In this document: in pieces, positions 54,973-64,000 of the stretch
Layout: the number at the start of each line of letters is the position of its first letter
How positions within the stretch are numbered: position 1 is the first letter of the stretch
Assembly: GCA_034044135.1 (NCBI GenBank)
Contig: CP139021.1
Location: forward strand, 6,796,001 to 6,860,000
Source: Flammeovirgaceae bacterium SG7u.111
GTDB taxonomy: Bacteria; Bacteroidota; Bacteroidia; Cytophagales; Flammeovirgaceae
Direction of reading: 5' to 3'
Length of the DNA: 64,000 bases
Made by a program: the position numbers and the translations under genes
The notes under the pieces: model-generated
The model's database searches: none
What the model saw: only the letters and a program-made list of their open reading frames with translations
What the model was told of the DNA's origin: nothing

Positions 54973-55602
54973 ATGTCATTAGTAAACAAGCCAGCACCGA
55001 AATTTACAGCAGGAGCCGTTATAAACGGAGACGAGATCGTTGAAAACTTCTCACTCGATCAGTTCATTGGAAAGAAAGAAGTTATCTTCTTCTTTTACCC
55101 AAAAGATTTCACATTTGTATGTCCTACGGAAATCCACGCTTTCCAAGAGAAACTCGCTGAGTTTGAAAAAAGAGGCGTTGCCGTAGTAGGTTGCTCTACC
55201 GACACTGAAGAAACTCACTTGGCGTGGTTGATGACTCCAAAAGACCAAGGTGGTATTGAAGGCGTAACATACCCTCTAGTAGCTGACGTTAGCAAAACTG
55301 TTGCTTACAACTTTGGCGTTCTTGATGGTGAGTACGAATACACTGAAGCTGGAGGTCTTTCATTCCAAGGAGCTGGTATTGCTTACCGTGGTACATTCTT
55401 GATAGACAAAGAGGGCATCGTAAGACATGAATATGTAAACTTCTTCCCACTAGGAAGGAATATCGACGATACGTTGAGAGTAGTAGATGCATGGCAATAT
55501 TTCCAGAAACATGGCGAAGTTTGCCCTGCTAACTGGGAAGAAGGCAAAGAAGCAATGAGCGCAACTAGAGAAGGCGTAGCTGAGTACCTTGCCGCTCATT
55601 AA
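54973..55602 (+). CDS. Peroxiredoxin (typical 2-Cys, AhpC/TSA family)
   Basis: 209 residues. Peroxidatic Cys50 in FYPKDFTFVCPTEIHAF and resolving Cys184 in HGEVCPANWEEG. The C-terminal 1-cysPrx-type domain is present. It reduces hydrogen peroxide or alkyl hydroperoxides and is recycled by a thioredoxin or AhpF-type reductase, not encoded here. A strong terminator follows, indicating a single-gene transcript. Adjacent to, but divergent from, the sensor kinase pair. Confidence 0.95.
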   Translation: MSLVNKPAPKFTAGAVINGDEIVENFSLDQFIGKKEVIFFFYPKDFTFVCPTEIHAFQEKLAEFEKRGVAVVGCSTDTEETHLAWLMTPKDQGGIEGVTYPLVADVSKTVAYNFGVLDGEYEYTEAGGLSFQGAGIAYRGTFLIDKEGIVRHEYVNFFPLGRNIDDTLRVVDAWQYFQKHGEVCPANWEEGKEAMSATREGVAEYLAAH

Positions 55603-55620
55603 AATCTTATTTTAAATTAC

Positions 55621-55663
55621 AAAACGGGCTGCTTCTGAAGAAAAGCAGTCCGTTTTATTTTTA
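55621..55663 (+). terminator. Intrinsic terminator after peroxiredoxin
   Basis: A 14-bp stem (55621-55634 with 55643-55656) with one G-T pair, then a T-rich tract. It lies just before a converging gene and can act on both strands, because the A-run on the left gives T's on the minus strand. Confidence 0.85.
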
Positions 55664-55664
55664 C

Positions 55665-56549
55665 TTAGCTCAACTTCTTTTTCCAATATCTCATTAAACC
55701 TGCTACGCTCATCCAAGCAGGGTTTGCTGCTTCGTATTGATTTATGGCATGCTCATCCAAGCCAAACTCCCTCAATCCTTCCGCTACATAATCTTTGAAC
55801 TCCTCGGTCACTTTTTCTTTATCTTCTCCACTTTCAAACCTCGGTTTCATCCAATTTGCCCATTCCATCAGGCTCTTTTCCAACTGTCCCAAATGCTTTT
55901 CTACTTCGAAAATTTCTCCATAGTGGGTAAGCATGAGCTTGGTAGGGGAAATTTTTCTGATGATATCTAATGAATTCATCCAAGCTTCAATGTCGATATC
56001 GGGAGGAGGACAAGGAGCCTGAACCACGCCATTTTCTATCTTAACCCCACCAACATCTCCTGTGAACAGCATATCAACTAGCTGCCAAGCAATATGATGT
56101 GAGGCATGCCCAGGCGTATGTTGAGCGACCAACTTTTTATCCCCCAAATCAATCTCTTCTTCATGCTCTACAGAAATGAGTTGATCCTCTGGAATACTAT
56201 GCATTTGTCCCCAAAGCAAATCCATCTTATCCTGATAAATACGCTTTGCCGAGTTCATCAGCTTTGATGGATCAGCCATATGAGGCTTTCCAAAAGGGTG
56301 TAGATAAATCTTTGCCCCATGTTCGGCAAATGCCCAAGCAGCCCCAGCATGATCTAAGTGGATATGAGTAAGAAACACTTTCTGGATATCTTCTACAGCA
56401 TAGCCTGCATTTTCAATACCCCTTTTGAGGTGCGGGTAAGTGGAATGTGGACCTGTTTCAATCAAAATAGGACCTTCCGCTGTCTCTATTAGATATGAGG
56501 CAATGACTTTTGGTATGCCTAAAAAATTCAAATCTATAGTTTTGACCAT
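55665..56549 (-). CDS. MBL-fold metallo-hydrolase
   Basis: 294 residues. The zinc motif THIHLDHAG (HxHxDH) is near residue 63, followed by HTPGHASHHIAW and the TGDVGG region. The N-terminal LGIPKVIASYLIETAEGPILIETGPHS is the usual start of the hydroxyacylglutathione hydrolase/arylsulfatase-like family. The C-terminal helices (about 220-290) match the extended subgroup. The substrate is unknown. It is a single gene converging on the peroxiredoxin terminator. Confidence 0.88.
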   Translation of the reverse strand: MVKTIDLNFLGIPKVIASYLIETAEGPILIETGPHSTYPHLKRGIENAGYAVEDIQKVFLTHIHLDHAGAAWAFAEHGAKIYLHPFGKPHMADPSKLMNSAKRIYQDKMDLLWGQMHSIPEDQLISVEHEEEIDLGDKKLVAQHTPGHASHHIAWQLVDMLFTGDVGGVKIENGVVQAPCPPPDIDIEAWMNSLDIIRKISPTKLMLTHYGEIFEVEKHLGQLEKSLMEWANWMKPRFESGEDKEKVTEEFKDYVAEGLREFGLDEHAINQYEAANPAWMSVAGLMRYWKKKLS

Positions 56550-57105
56550 TTCATGTGTGTTTTGGGTGCTTCAACTTATTTTATATCAAATATACGTAGG
56601 CGAGAAATGAGTAAAAAGAGAATAGTACGAAAAGAAACAGAGGGGCACACATCCTTGTCGAAATAACATTTCCCCACTTCCAAAGGACAAAGTGGGGAAT
56701 TAAACCACACTTTGGACATATTTCACACCTTGCTTTCACCACTTCTGAGCCTTGAAAACAAATTGGCAAAAGAAAAAAGTGCTTTTTTAATCATTTTGGG
56801 CACTTTGGCAAGAATACCTGCTTTCTGGCACTTTTTTTCCTAATACAGTATTCGAAAGGTTGTTAATAAAATTTAAATCTTTCATCAAAATACAATTGAA
56901 ACTATATTGATCTTTTGGCTAATGATATAATGAATTGGGCGTCATGACAAAAGATTATAAAGATAATGCAGGCTCAACTGGAAAGTAGAAGTTGTAATGG
57001 TTGTAATATGAAGACAGACTCCATGTACAATCATTCAGGAAAACAGTAGATCATTTGATTTACTGTTTTTTTTATTTTCAAGAGTTTGAAAAAACACTGT
57101 TTCTT
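56550..57105. other. Intergenic space with a 10-bp inverted repeat
   Basis: At 56670-56679 and 56690-56699 TTCCCCACTT and its exact complement form a hairpin. Similar words (CCACACTTTGG) follow, so alternative pairing is possible. A 62-codon minus-strand frame here has no supporting feature. No tRNA or promoter is clear. Confidence 0.5.
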
Positions 57106-57795
57106 CTACACAAACCCTCTGCTTTTGAGCCACTTCAAGCCCTCCCTCTTGCTTAGCCCTGACAATTCCTCTTCATGGTTATCAATAAACTCTATCACCA
57201 AAGCCCCTTCTAATTTAGAATATTCTCGCAAAGCCCAACCTATTGCTTTTCTTATAAAAAACTCCTTTTCGTGGGCACAGGCTTCACAATAGCGAAATAA
57301 ACGGCCAACATCTGTATTCTTTTTGAATTTGAGTTGATGGATAATAGCCGTTCGCCTCAGCCACATATTTTCATCAGTTATCCATTCATCCATCGTTTCC
57401 ACTAGTTCTGGAAATCTTTTCACCAAGCTTCCCGCATGCCAAGTCGCTATCCAGTCCACCGAGTCCCACCAAGACTTGTTGGTCACCATAAACTCCACGG
57501 TGTCTATAAATTCTTTGGGAAGCTTTTTTACATATTTTGTCACTACTTCCAAGGCAAGGTACTGCATATCACGCTTAGGAAGAGCATAGGCTTCTCTCAC
57601 AAATTTATCCAGTTCTTCGAGCTTAGGCAATCCATACGTTTTGAACAACTCCTTATTGGCTTCTTTCCGAGCGGGAGATTTTATGCCGTATAACTCAAAT
57701 TTATTTTTTAGGTAGCTTTCCATCGCCTCTGCATTAATTGGGTCGGCAATGGTTTCATAAGTTGCTATGGCATTTTCTAGGAGTTCGAATGGCAT
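57106..57795 (-). CDS. DNA alkylation repair protein (AlkD-like HEAT-repeat glycosylase)
   Basis: 229 residues of HEAT-like repeats. It contains YGIKSPARKE, MQYLALEVVTKYVKKL, and the conserved stretch NKSWWDSVDWIATWHAGSLVK with the catalytic-site Trp/Asp. The C-terminal RKAIGWALREYSK is typical. AlkD-type enzymes remove bulky N3- and N7-alkylated purines without base flipping. No other alkylation-repair genes are nearby. Confidence 0.9.
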   Translation of the reverse strand: MPFELLENAIATYETIADPINAEAMESYLKNKFELYGIKSPARKEANKELFKTYGLPKLEELDKFVREAYALPKRDMQYLALEVVTKYVKKLPKEFIDTVEFMVTNKSWWDSVDWIATWHAGSLVKRFPELVETMDEWITDENMWLRRTAIIHQLKFKKNTDVGRLFRYCEACAHEKEFFIRKAIGWALREYSKLEGALVIEFIDNHEEELSGLSKREGLKWLKSRGFV

Positions 57796-57831
57796 GGGCT
57801 CGTCCTTTTACATTTGACATTCCTAATTTAC

Positions 57832-57863
57832 AAAAAAAGCCTTCCCGAAGAGTTCGAAAAGGC
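57832..57863 (-). terminator. Terminator of the rluA-like gene
   Basis: On the minus strand a stem GCCTT/AAGGC with inner CGAA/TTCG pairs (57839-57863) is followed by seven T's. Confidence 0.75.
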
Positions 57864-57886
57864 ATCTTATATTTAGACAACATTAC

Positions 57887-58579
57887 TTATACATCTCTTG
57901 CCAACTGCACATATTCTCTCCAAACCTGGTCTTTAGGCAAAGCAGCTTGAATACGAACAGGCTCTTTTTTTACGGGGTGGATAAAATCCAATTTAAAAGC
58001 ATGTAAATGGATTCTACCATCTTTATTTTTCTCTGGGTAACCATATTTTATATCCCCCTTTATAGGGCAACCAATTTTTGCCAACTGAGCCCTAATTTGA
58101 TGAGAACGCCCTGTTTTAGGATGAATCTCAAGTAAATAATACCTGTTCACTTTCCCCAGAATCTTGTAGCGCAGCGTGGAAGGTTTACTTCCTTTCACCT
58201 GCCTTGTATAAGCTTTGGTAATGTTCTTTTCAGGATCTTTCACCAAGTAATTCATGATCTCGTCCTCGTCTTCTGGAGGGCGGTTCGATACCAGCGCCAA
58301 ATAGGTTTTATCCAAGTCTTTATTTTGGAAAAGCGCATTCATCCGTTCCAATCCCTTGGATGTACGGGCAAAAACCACAACGCCACTCACGGGCCTGTCC
58401 AACCTATGGATCACGCCACAAAATACCTGCCCTGGCTTATTATATTTTTTCCTTATATATTCTTTTACGATATCAGCAAGATGCTCATCACCTGTTTTAT
58501 CTCCCTGCACCAATACCCTTGCTGGCTTGTTAACCGCTATCAGGTGGTTATCTTCATACAATACATTCAACTCTTCCAT
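57887..58579 (-). CDS. RluA-family 23S rRNA/tRNA pseudouridine synthase
   Basis: 230 residues from the ATG at 58579 (the codon before it in frame is GTG). The N-terminus LYEDNHLIAVNKPARVLVQ and the catalytic site HRLDRPVSGVVVFA (Asp of RLD) mark the RluA/RsuA-like group. It isomerises uridine to pseudouridine in rRNA or tRNA. It lies 39 bases downstream of the panB stop and is likely co-transcribed. The specific modified base is not predictable. Confidence 0.92.
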   Translation of the reverse strand: MEELNVLYEDNHLIAVNKPARVLVQGDKTGDEHLADIVKEYIRKKYNKPGQVFCGVIHRLDRPVSGVVVFARTSKGLERMNALFQNKDLDKTYLALVSNRPPEDEDEIMNYLVKDPEKNITKAYTRQVKGSKPSTLRYKILGKVNRYYLLEIHPKTGRSHQIRAQLAKIGCPIKGDIKYGYPEKNKDGRIHLHAFKLDFIHPVKKEPVRIQAALPKDQVWREYVQLARDV

Positions 58580-58618
58580 CACAAATTATTTTTTTTCAGG
58601 TAATGACAATCTATAAAA

Positions 58619-59440
58619 TTAATAACACTCATTCTCATTGGGGAAGTCGTTGCTTTTTACATCGGCAATGTAATCTTGCACCGCTTTAGTAATTACCCCG
58701 TGCAGGTCGGCATACCTCCTCAAAAAACGAGGGTTGAAATCTTGGTTTACCCCTAACAGATCATGGCTCACTAACACTTGCCCATCTACATGCGGCCCTG
58801 CTCCAATCCCAATTACAGGAATAGTCAACTCAGAAGCAACCCTCTTGGCAAGCGAAGCGGGAATTTTTTCCAGCACCAACCCAAAACAACCGCATTCCTC
58901 TAACATGTGCGCATCTTCTATCAACTTTTGAGCTTCCTCTTCTTCCTTAGCCCTTACTGTATAAGTCCCAAATTTATAAATAGACTGTGGAGTAAGCCCT
59001 AAGTGACCCATCACAGGTACGCCTGCACTCAATGTTCGGAGTACCGAATCTTTGATCTCGCTTCCGCCTTCCATCTTCACTGCATGTGCCCCCGATTCTT
59101 TCATAATCCTGATAGCCGAACGCAAAGCCTCCGAAGAGCTTCCTTGGTAACTACCAAAAGGAATATCCACCACTACCAGCGAGCGCCTGACTCCTTTTAC
59201 TACCGACGTAGCATGATAAATCATTTGGTCGAGCGTAATTGGCAAGGTAGTTTCATTGCCCGCCATCACGTTGGATGCCGAATCGCCTACCAGCAAAATA
59301 TCGATTCCCGTGGCATCTAATATTTTAGCCATGGAAAAATCGTAAGCGGTAAGCATCGAAATTTTTTCTCCTCGCTCTTTCATTTCGCGAAGGATGTGGG
59401 TCGTAATGCGTTTGATATTGGTTTTACTTTGCGTTGACAT
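58619..59440 (-). CDS. panB: 3-methyl-2-oxobutanoate hydroxymethyltransferase
   Basis: 273 residues, PanB TIM barrel. Metal ligand segment [13 protein letters not shown], then [19 protein letters not shown] and [16 protein letters not shown]. It makes ketopantoate from ketoisovalerate and methylenetetrahydrofolate on the way to pantothenate and CoA. panC/panD are not adjacent. Divergent from the DUF922 gene. Confidence 0.96.
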   Translation of the reverse strand: MSTQSKTNIKRITTHILREMKERGEKISMLTAYDFSMAKILDATGIDILLVGDSASNVMAGNETTLPITLDQMIYHATSVVKGVRRSLVVVDIPFGSYQGSSSEALRSAIRIMKESGAHAVKMEGGSEIKDSVLRTLSAGVPVMGHLGLTPQSIYKFGTYTVRAKEEEEAQKLIEDAHMLEECGCFGLVLEKIPASLAKRVASELTIPVIGIGAGPHVDGQVLVSHDLLGVNQDFNPRFLRRYADLHGVITKAVQDYIADVKSNDFPNENECY

Positions 59441-59528
59441 AACCTTTTTTCATCGGTTTTATAAAAAAATGGGCGAGCAATTAGCGTCCGTATTAAATTC
59501 AGTGCGAAGGTCAGCATATTTGTCTGAA

Positions 59529-59552
59529 ATGGCAAATATTGTATTTTGCCAT
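59529..59552. promoter_or_regulatory. Inverted repeat in the panB/DUF922 divergent region
   Basis: ATGGCAAA (59529-59536) and TTTGCCAT (59545-59552) are perfect inverted copies 8 bases apart. The position between two divergent genes suits an operator. No regulator gene is adjacent. Confidence 0.4.
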
Positions 59553-59611
59553 GAGACAACTTATTTTTTGGTTTAGAAGTCTTTACCTTAGAAAAGATAA
59601 CAGATAGACAG

Positions 59612-60181
59612 ATGCCAAGACCTTTATATTTCCATATCAAATCAATACTTTTTATAGCCCTTGCCAACTTAGCTACAAACGCTACTCTTGCACAAACAGA
59701 AAAAATCTATTGGGACGAAGCCCGAACCCTTCAGTGGGAAGATTACAAAGGGCAACCCGAAGCGCTGGAACACGAGTCGGCACTCACCACGTGCAACATA
59801 GAAGTTGGTTACAAAGCCAAGTTGGAAAATGAAAAACTGGTGATAACTCCCAAGGTAAAGGCATTTTTCAACCCTCAACGCTCTTGGGTAAATGAAACCC
59901 ACAAAAACGAGCAAACCCTCCGGCATGAAAGAGTATATTTTACGATAACCGAGCTTTTTGCCCGCAAAATCCGCCAAGCCTTTGCCGAAACCAACTTCGA
60001 CACAGAAACCTATAAAACAGAAATAAAAAAAATAACGAAGGAAAACCTTGATGCCATGTGGGAATACCGTGATAAATACGGGATAGAAACCTTCTTTGGC
60101 AGTAAAAAAGTAGAGCAAGCCCAATGGGAAAAAAACATCCAACTAGAAATGATGGAGCTGGGGGAGTATACAGGTAATTAG
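59612..60181 (+). CDS. DUF922-type secreted protein with altered zinc motif
   Basis: 189 residues with a signal peptide (ATNATLAQ-T). LQWEDYKGQPE near the start is a DUF922 hallmark, as is the EQTLRHERVYFTITELFARKIRQ helix. In DUF922 the helix normally reads HEQxHFDI, an HExxH zinc site. Here it is HERVY, so the second zinc His is Tyr and protease activity is doubtful. Family members are predicted secreted zinc proteases. Confidence 0.75.
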   Translation: MPRPLYFHIKSILFIALANLATNATLAQTEKIYWDEARTLQWEDYKGQPEALEHESALTTCNIEVGYKAKLENEKLVITPKVKAFFNPQRSWVNETHKNEQTLRHERVYFTITELFARKIRQAFAETNFDTETYKTEIKKITKENLDAMWEYRDKYGIETFFGSKKVEQAQWEKNIQLEMMELGEYTGN

Positions 60182-60245
60182 CAATAAGCAAGTTGTTTTT
60201 AATATATTTCTGTTTACTTTTAATGGCAAACAAAGCCCTATTAAA

Positions 60246-60932
60246 ATGAAACTTACCGCCAGTCAATTATTTGATAAACTTGTCAACGAGTATAAAATCA
60301 TAGGAGAGCAAGGCGTAATCAACTTCACCCTAAAAGACCTAACCATATCTATTGAAACCAAGGACACCATTGGCAACTTACTTCAGGAATGGCTAAAAGC
60401 TTGGTTCGCCAAAATGGAAATTGATTTTGAAGAAAATACCAATACTCAAAAGTTTCCCGACTTTTATTTGGATACAGAAAACAAACAAAAAGGGCTTTTA
60501 GAAGTAAAATCATTTGATTGGGATAGAGGACCGGGTTTTGATCTCGCCAATTTTGACTCTTATTGCAATTCGTTACTAACCGATGCTTACCGAATCGATT
60601 CGGATTATTTGATTCTTGCCTACCAAATGAAAGGCAGCACATTGAGCATCAAGAATGTTTGGCTGAAAAAAATATGGGAGCTTGCTTGCCCAAGTGGTAC
60701 CTATCCTATAAAAGTGCAGGAGAAAAAAAGCATCATCTATAACCTTCGTCCTGCAACTTGGTATTCGACTCGAAGCACATTCAAACCATTTTCTTCAAAA
60801 GAGGAATTCCTCAAAGCCCTCAATGAAACCCGATACCAATATCCACAAACACGGCACTCAAATGGACATTGGCTCAGGAATATACTAAAATGCTATTCTT
60901 CTCAAACTGGAGTAGAACTCAATGTAAAATGA
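60246..60932 (+). CDS. Type II restriction endonuclease, NgoBV-like
   Basis: 228 residues. The PD-ExK catalytic site is Asp72 (KFPDFYLD) with Glu86-x-Lys88 (LLEVKSFDWD). The N-terminal LFDKLVNEYKIIGEQGVINFTL resembles NgoBV/NlaIV-family nucleases, which cut GGNNCC. The companion methyltransferase converges on it and overlaps by 31 bases. The family call is from memory of the family pattern and is less secure than for the first nuclease. The gene looks intact. Confidence 0.75.
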   Translation: MKLTASQLFDKLVNEYKIIGEQGVINFTLKDLTISIETKDTIGNLLQEWLKAWFAKMEIDFEENTNTQKFPDFYLDTENKQKGLLEVKSFDWDRGPGFDLANFDSYCNSLLTDAYRIDSDYLILAYQMKGSTLSIKNVWLKKIWELACPSGTYPIKVQEKKSIIYNLRPATWYSTRSTFKPFSSKEEFLKALNETRYQYPQTRHSNGHWLRNILKCYSSQTGVELNVK

Positions 60933-62266
60933 CTTGATTCCAAGCATTTTTCTGCTACCCTACCTGCTATTGCTCTTACTACAGGAACAGCTACGGTATT
61001 TCCAAGTAGGTCAAACGCTTCATTTTGTTTTGTTGGAATCTCATATGTTTCAGGGTAACCGAACAAACGAAGGCCCTCACGAATAGTAAATCTCCGGAGC
61101 CCATCTCCGTCTGGAACAGCAAGCCTTGACATATCTGTGGCGACCAAAGTAGGCGCAATATCATCAGGAGAAATAACCTTATTGATCTCAAAACTTAGTT
61201 TTCCTGTCACTATATTATACCCTTTAGGCTTGGTATAGTCATAGCCCCGGTATGTTTTTACCCCCTCTAAGGTAAGTTCTTCCAACAGACCTTTTGGATG
61301 TTCAAATTTCAAATACCCTTTTTTTACCAAATCATCAAGCTGCTCCTTTAGGTCATCTGCTTGATGGAATGTCGCAATTTGATTTAATGTCAAAGGCATT
61401 CCATCCATCCATTTTATTCCAATTTCCTCTGCCCACTTTTTTTGACGACGAGCTTTGAATAATTTGCTCAACAATAATTTTTGCTCATCAGAAACAGCCC
61501 CTTTCAATTCAATATCCCACGAATGGATATTGTTTTTCCCTCCCCTCTTATCCTTTATACTTTTCCCGTACAGCTCTTCAATAGAGTAATGGCTTAAAAG
61601 TTTTTGAGAAAAATCGGTATCCATTGTAGGCAACCCCGTTTCCATCACATCTTGGAATGCCGCTCTCCTTTTTTCAAAATGCGTCAGGCTAATATCTGCA
61701 TCCTTTGTCCCCACTATAAACACACGCTTTCGTGACTGTGGCAACCCAAAGTCAACCGAATCTAACACCTGCCACGAAACATTATAACCAAGTTCATCCA
61801 ATACATGAAGGATTGTTTTTAAAGTTTGACCAACCTCGTCATTTTTATGCTCCAAGTCGTGCTTCACCAAGCCCTCCACATTTTCTAAGATAAACCCATA
61901 TGGCTTCTTTGCTCTCAAAATTCTTTCAATTTCAAAAAACAAAGTCCCCCTTGTATCTAAAAAACCAAGGCGTTTTCCTCCAGCACTAAAGGGTTGGCAC
62001 GGAAAACCTGCGAGCAAAAAATCAAAATCGGGAATTATTTTGGTTTCTACTTTAAAAATATCTCCTACAAAAAAATCATGTTCAAAATTATGCTCCAACG
62101 CCCGTACTGCATGAGGCTTAATCTCAGAAGTCATCACACACTCTGTTTCAATCCCTTTTTCTTCGAAAGCTTTTTGAAAACCTATTCTTATTCCACCAAG
62201 CCCTGCAAAAAGGTCTATGAATTTTATTGTTTTTTTATCTGAATAATCTTTTGAAGGCATATTCAC
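60902..62266 (-). CDS. DNA (cytosine-5) methyltransferase of the second R-M system
   Basis: 454 residues. Motif I FIDLFAGLGG (near 16-25), catalytic Cys90 in GFPCQPFSAGG, ENV with Glu128, motif VIII PQSRKRVFIVG, a long target-recognition region (about 205-345), and motif X LLGNTVAVPVV. It protects the sequence cut by the nuclease that meets it tail to tail, probably GGNNCC if the NgoBV assignment is right. A small HTH gene starts 107 bases upstream on the same strand and is likely in the same transcript. There is no extra N-terminal HTH, unlike the first system. Confidence 0.92.
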   Translation of the reverse strand: MNMPSKDYSDKKTIKFIDLFAGLGGIRIGFQKAFEEKGIETECVMTSEIKPHAVRALEHNFEHDFFVGDIFKVETKIIPDFDFLLAGFPCQPFSAGGKRLGFLDTRGTLFFEIERILRAKKPYGFILENVEGLVKHDLEHKNDEVGQTLKTILHVLDELGYNVSWQVLDSVDFGLPQSRKRVFIVGTKDADISLTHFEKRRAAFQDVMETGLPTMDTDFSQKLLSHYSIEELYGKSIKDKRGGKNNIHSWDIELKGAVSDEQKLLLSKLFKARRQKKWAEEIGIKWMDGMPLTLNQIATFHQADDLKEQLDDLVKKGYLKFEHPKGLLEELTLEGVKTYRGYDYTKPKGYNIVTGKLSFEINKVISPDDIAPTLVATDMSRLAVPDGDGLRRFTIREGLRLFGYPETYEIPTKQNEAFDLLGNTVAVPVVRAIAGRVAEKCLESSHFTLSSTPV

Positions 62267-62373
62267 TCTCGTTTAAATACAAGCTCAAAATCAATTTGGG
62301 CATTTTACTTTTTATCATACAAAATAAACCACTAACTCCGTAAGCTATTTACGTACCTATAAGTTTGTGTAAC

Positions 62374-62646
62374 CTATTTTGATTTTTTATAACTTACCCT
62401 AGGCTCGGCTGCTACTAACAACTCACTTTCAACAATAAATTGATGGCATCCTATCACATGTAGGCACTGTAATAAAAAAGCTGCACTAAAAGTCCCCCGG
62501 CTGATTTTACTATCAATACTTGACTTGGTCTCATTAATCCCAACTTCCTTTAGCCTAAAAGCCAATTCCTCATGAGAAATTCCACGTTTTACCAATTCAG
62601 ACTTTAATAGTCGTTTAGAAAGTTCATTCCAGTTTTGAGTAATCAT
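62374..62646 (-). CDS. DUF6471-like small HTH protein, possible R-M regulator
   Basis: 90 residues from the Met at 62646. The core WNELSKRLLKSELVKRGISHEELAFRLKEVGI, followed by SSIDSKISRGTFSAAFLLQCLHVIG, matches the DUF6471 pattern, a compact helix-turn-helix-like domain. It precedes the methyltransferase with 107 bases between. A perfect 16-bp palindrome lies 12 bases before its start codon. Its place resembles a control (C) protein, but C proteins normally precede the nuclease gene. Confidence 0.75.
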   Translation of the reverse strand: MITQNWNELSKRLLKSELVKRGISHEELAFRLKEVGINETKSSIDSKISRGTFSAAFLLQCLHVIGCHQFIVESELLVAAEPRVSYKKSK

Positions 62647-62658
62647 AGCACTTAATGT

Positions 62659-62674
62659 TTTGCATATATGCAAA
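62659..62674. promoter_or_regulatory. 16-bp palindrome before the DUF6471-like gene
   Basis: TTTGCATATATGCAAA is a perfect palindrome ending 12 bases before the ATG at 62646 (minus strand). It is a good candidate for binding by the HTH protein encoded next to it. Confidence 0.5.
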
Positions 62675-62710
62675 TAAACTCATTAATATACAAACAAAGT
62701 AGCATATTCA

Positions 62711-62742
62711 ATAAAAAAAAGCAAGGCATCTCTGCCTTGCTT
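62711..62742 (-). terminator. Intrinsic terminator of icd
   Basis: A 10-bp perfect stem (62719-62728 with 62733-62742) with a 4-base loop, followed on the minus strand by eight T's. Confidence 0.9.
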
Positions 62743-62769
62743 CATACCTTTATAAAAAGCTTTTTGCGA

Positions 62770-64000
<1,231 letters not shown>

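Noticed and set aside
56581-56769. 62-codon minus-strand frame
   Set aside because: It covers a hairpin region, with no start signal and no domain.

Overview
The window looks like chromosome from a Bacteroidota bacterium, most likely of the Cytophagales/Flammeovirga-Marivirga kind. The evidence is a type IX secretion sorting domain on a giant secreted protease, a TonB receptor with a carboxypeptidase-regulatory-like N-terminal domain, a monomeric NADP isocitrate dehydrogenase, scarce Shine-Dalgarno sites, and several promoters of the Bacteroidota form TTG-N19-TAnnTTTG. Genus assignment is inference only. Most of the window is ordinary housekeeping: recF, queA, hisC, mutS, cinA, cdd, pfkA, pyrF, ltaE, folA, trpF-trpB, panB and icd. 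It is interspersed with AT-rich hypothetical lipoproteins and repeat-bearing intergenic spaces.

Layout: 1-8.3 kb holds a TPR tail, a heparinase II/III-like enzyme, recF, queA, an ABC permease, an orphan mreD-like gene and a DsbA-like oxidoreductase. 8.4-10.4 kb is a type II restriction-modification (R-M) system: a cytosine methyltransferase fused to an N-terminal MerR-like helix-turn-helix, convergent with an Eco47II-family nuclease. 10.6-24 kb holds hisC, the 1759-residue T9SS metalloprotease, mutS, a thioredoxin-fold protein, cinA and a NifU-type scaffold. 24-35 kb holds a tyrosine phosphatase, two tandem paralogous lipid/membrane-anchored proteins, cdd, a phosphoesterase, an M20 amidohydrolase, pfkA, pyrF and ltaE. 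35-40 kb is rich in repeats: hairpin clusters, a 14-unit 21-bp tandem array, and two 101-bp direct repeats flanking a lipoprotein gene. 40-46.6 kb is a cobalamin region: an adenosyltransferase, then a TonB receptor and a binding protein behind a clear B12 riboswitch. 46.7-58.6 kb holds folA, an Lrp regulator, an HNH-AP2 protein, trpFB, a sensor kinase/response regulator pair, a peroxiredoxin, an MBL hydrolase, an AlkD-like protein and an RluA synthase. 58.6-64 kb holds panB, a DUF922 protein, a second R-M system (NgoBV-like nuclease and methyltransferase plus a small DUF6471-like HTH protein) and partial icd.

Points most worth a second look: (1) both R-M systems have convergent, 3'-overlapping M and R genes, and each appears to have its own built-in regulator with a matching inverted-repeat site; (2) an HNH-AP2 protein has lost its catalytic histidine and may be a domesticated DNA-binding protein; (3) there is a 21-bp array with alternating variants, two helical turns per unit; (4) a palindromic repeat beginning TAGAGACGC supplies the stop codon of two unrelated genes; (5) two 101-bp structured direct repeats bracket a single lipoprotein gene.
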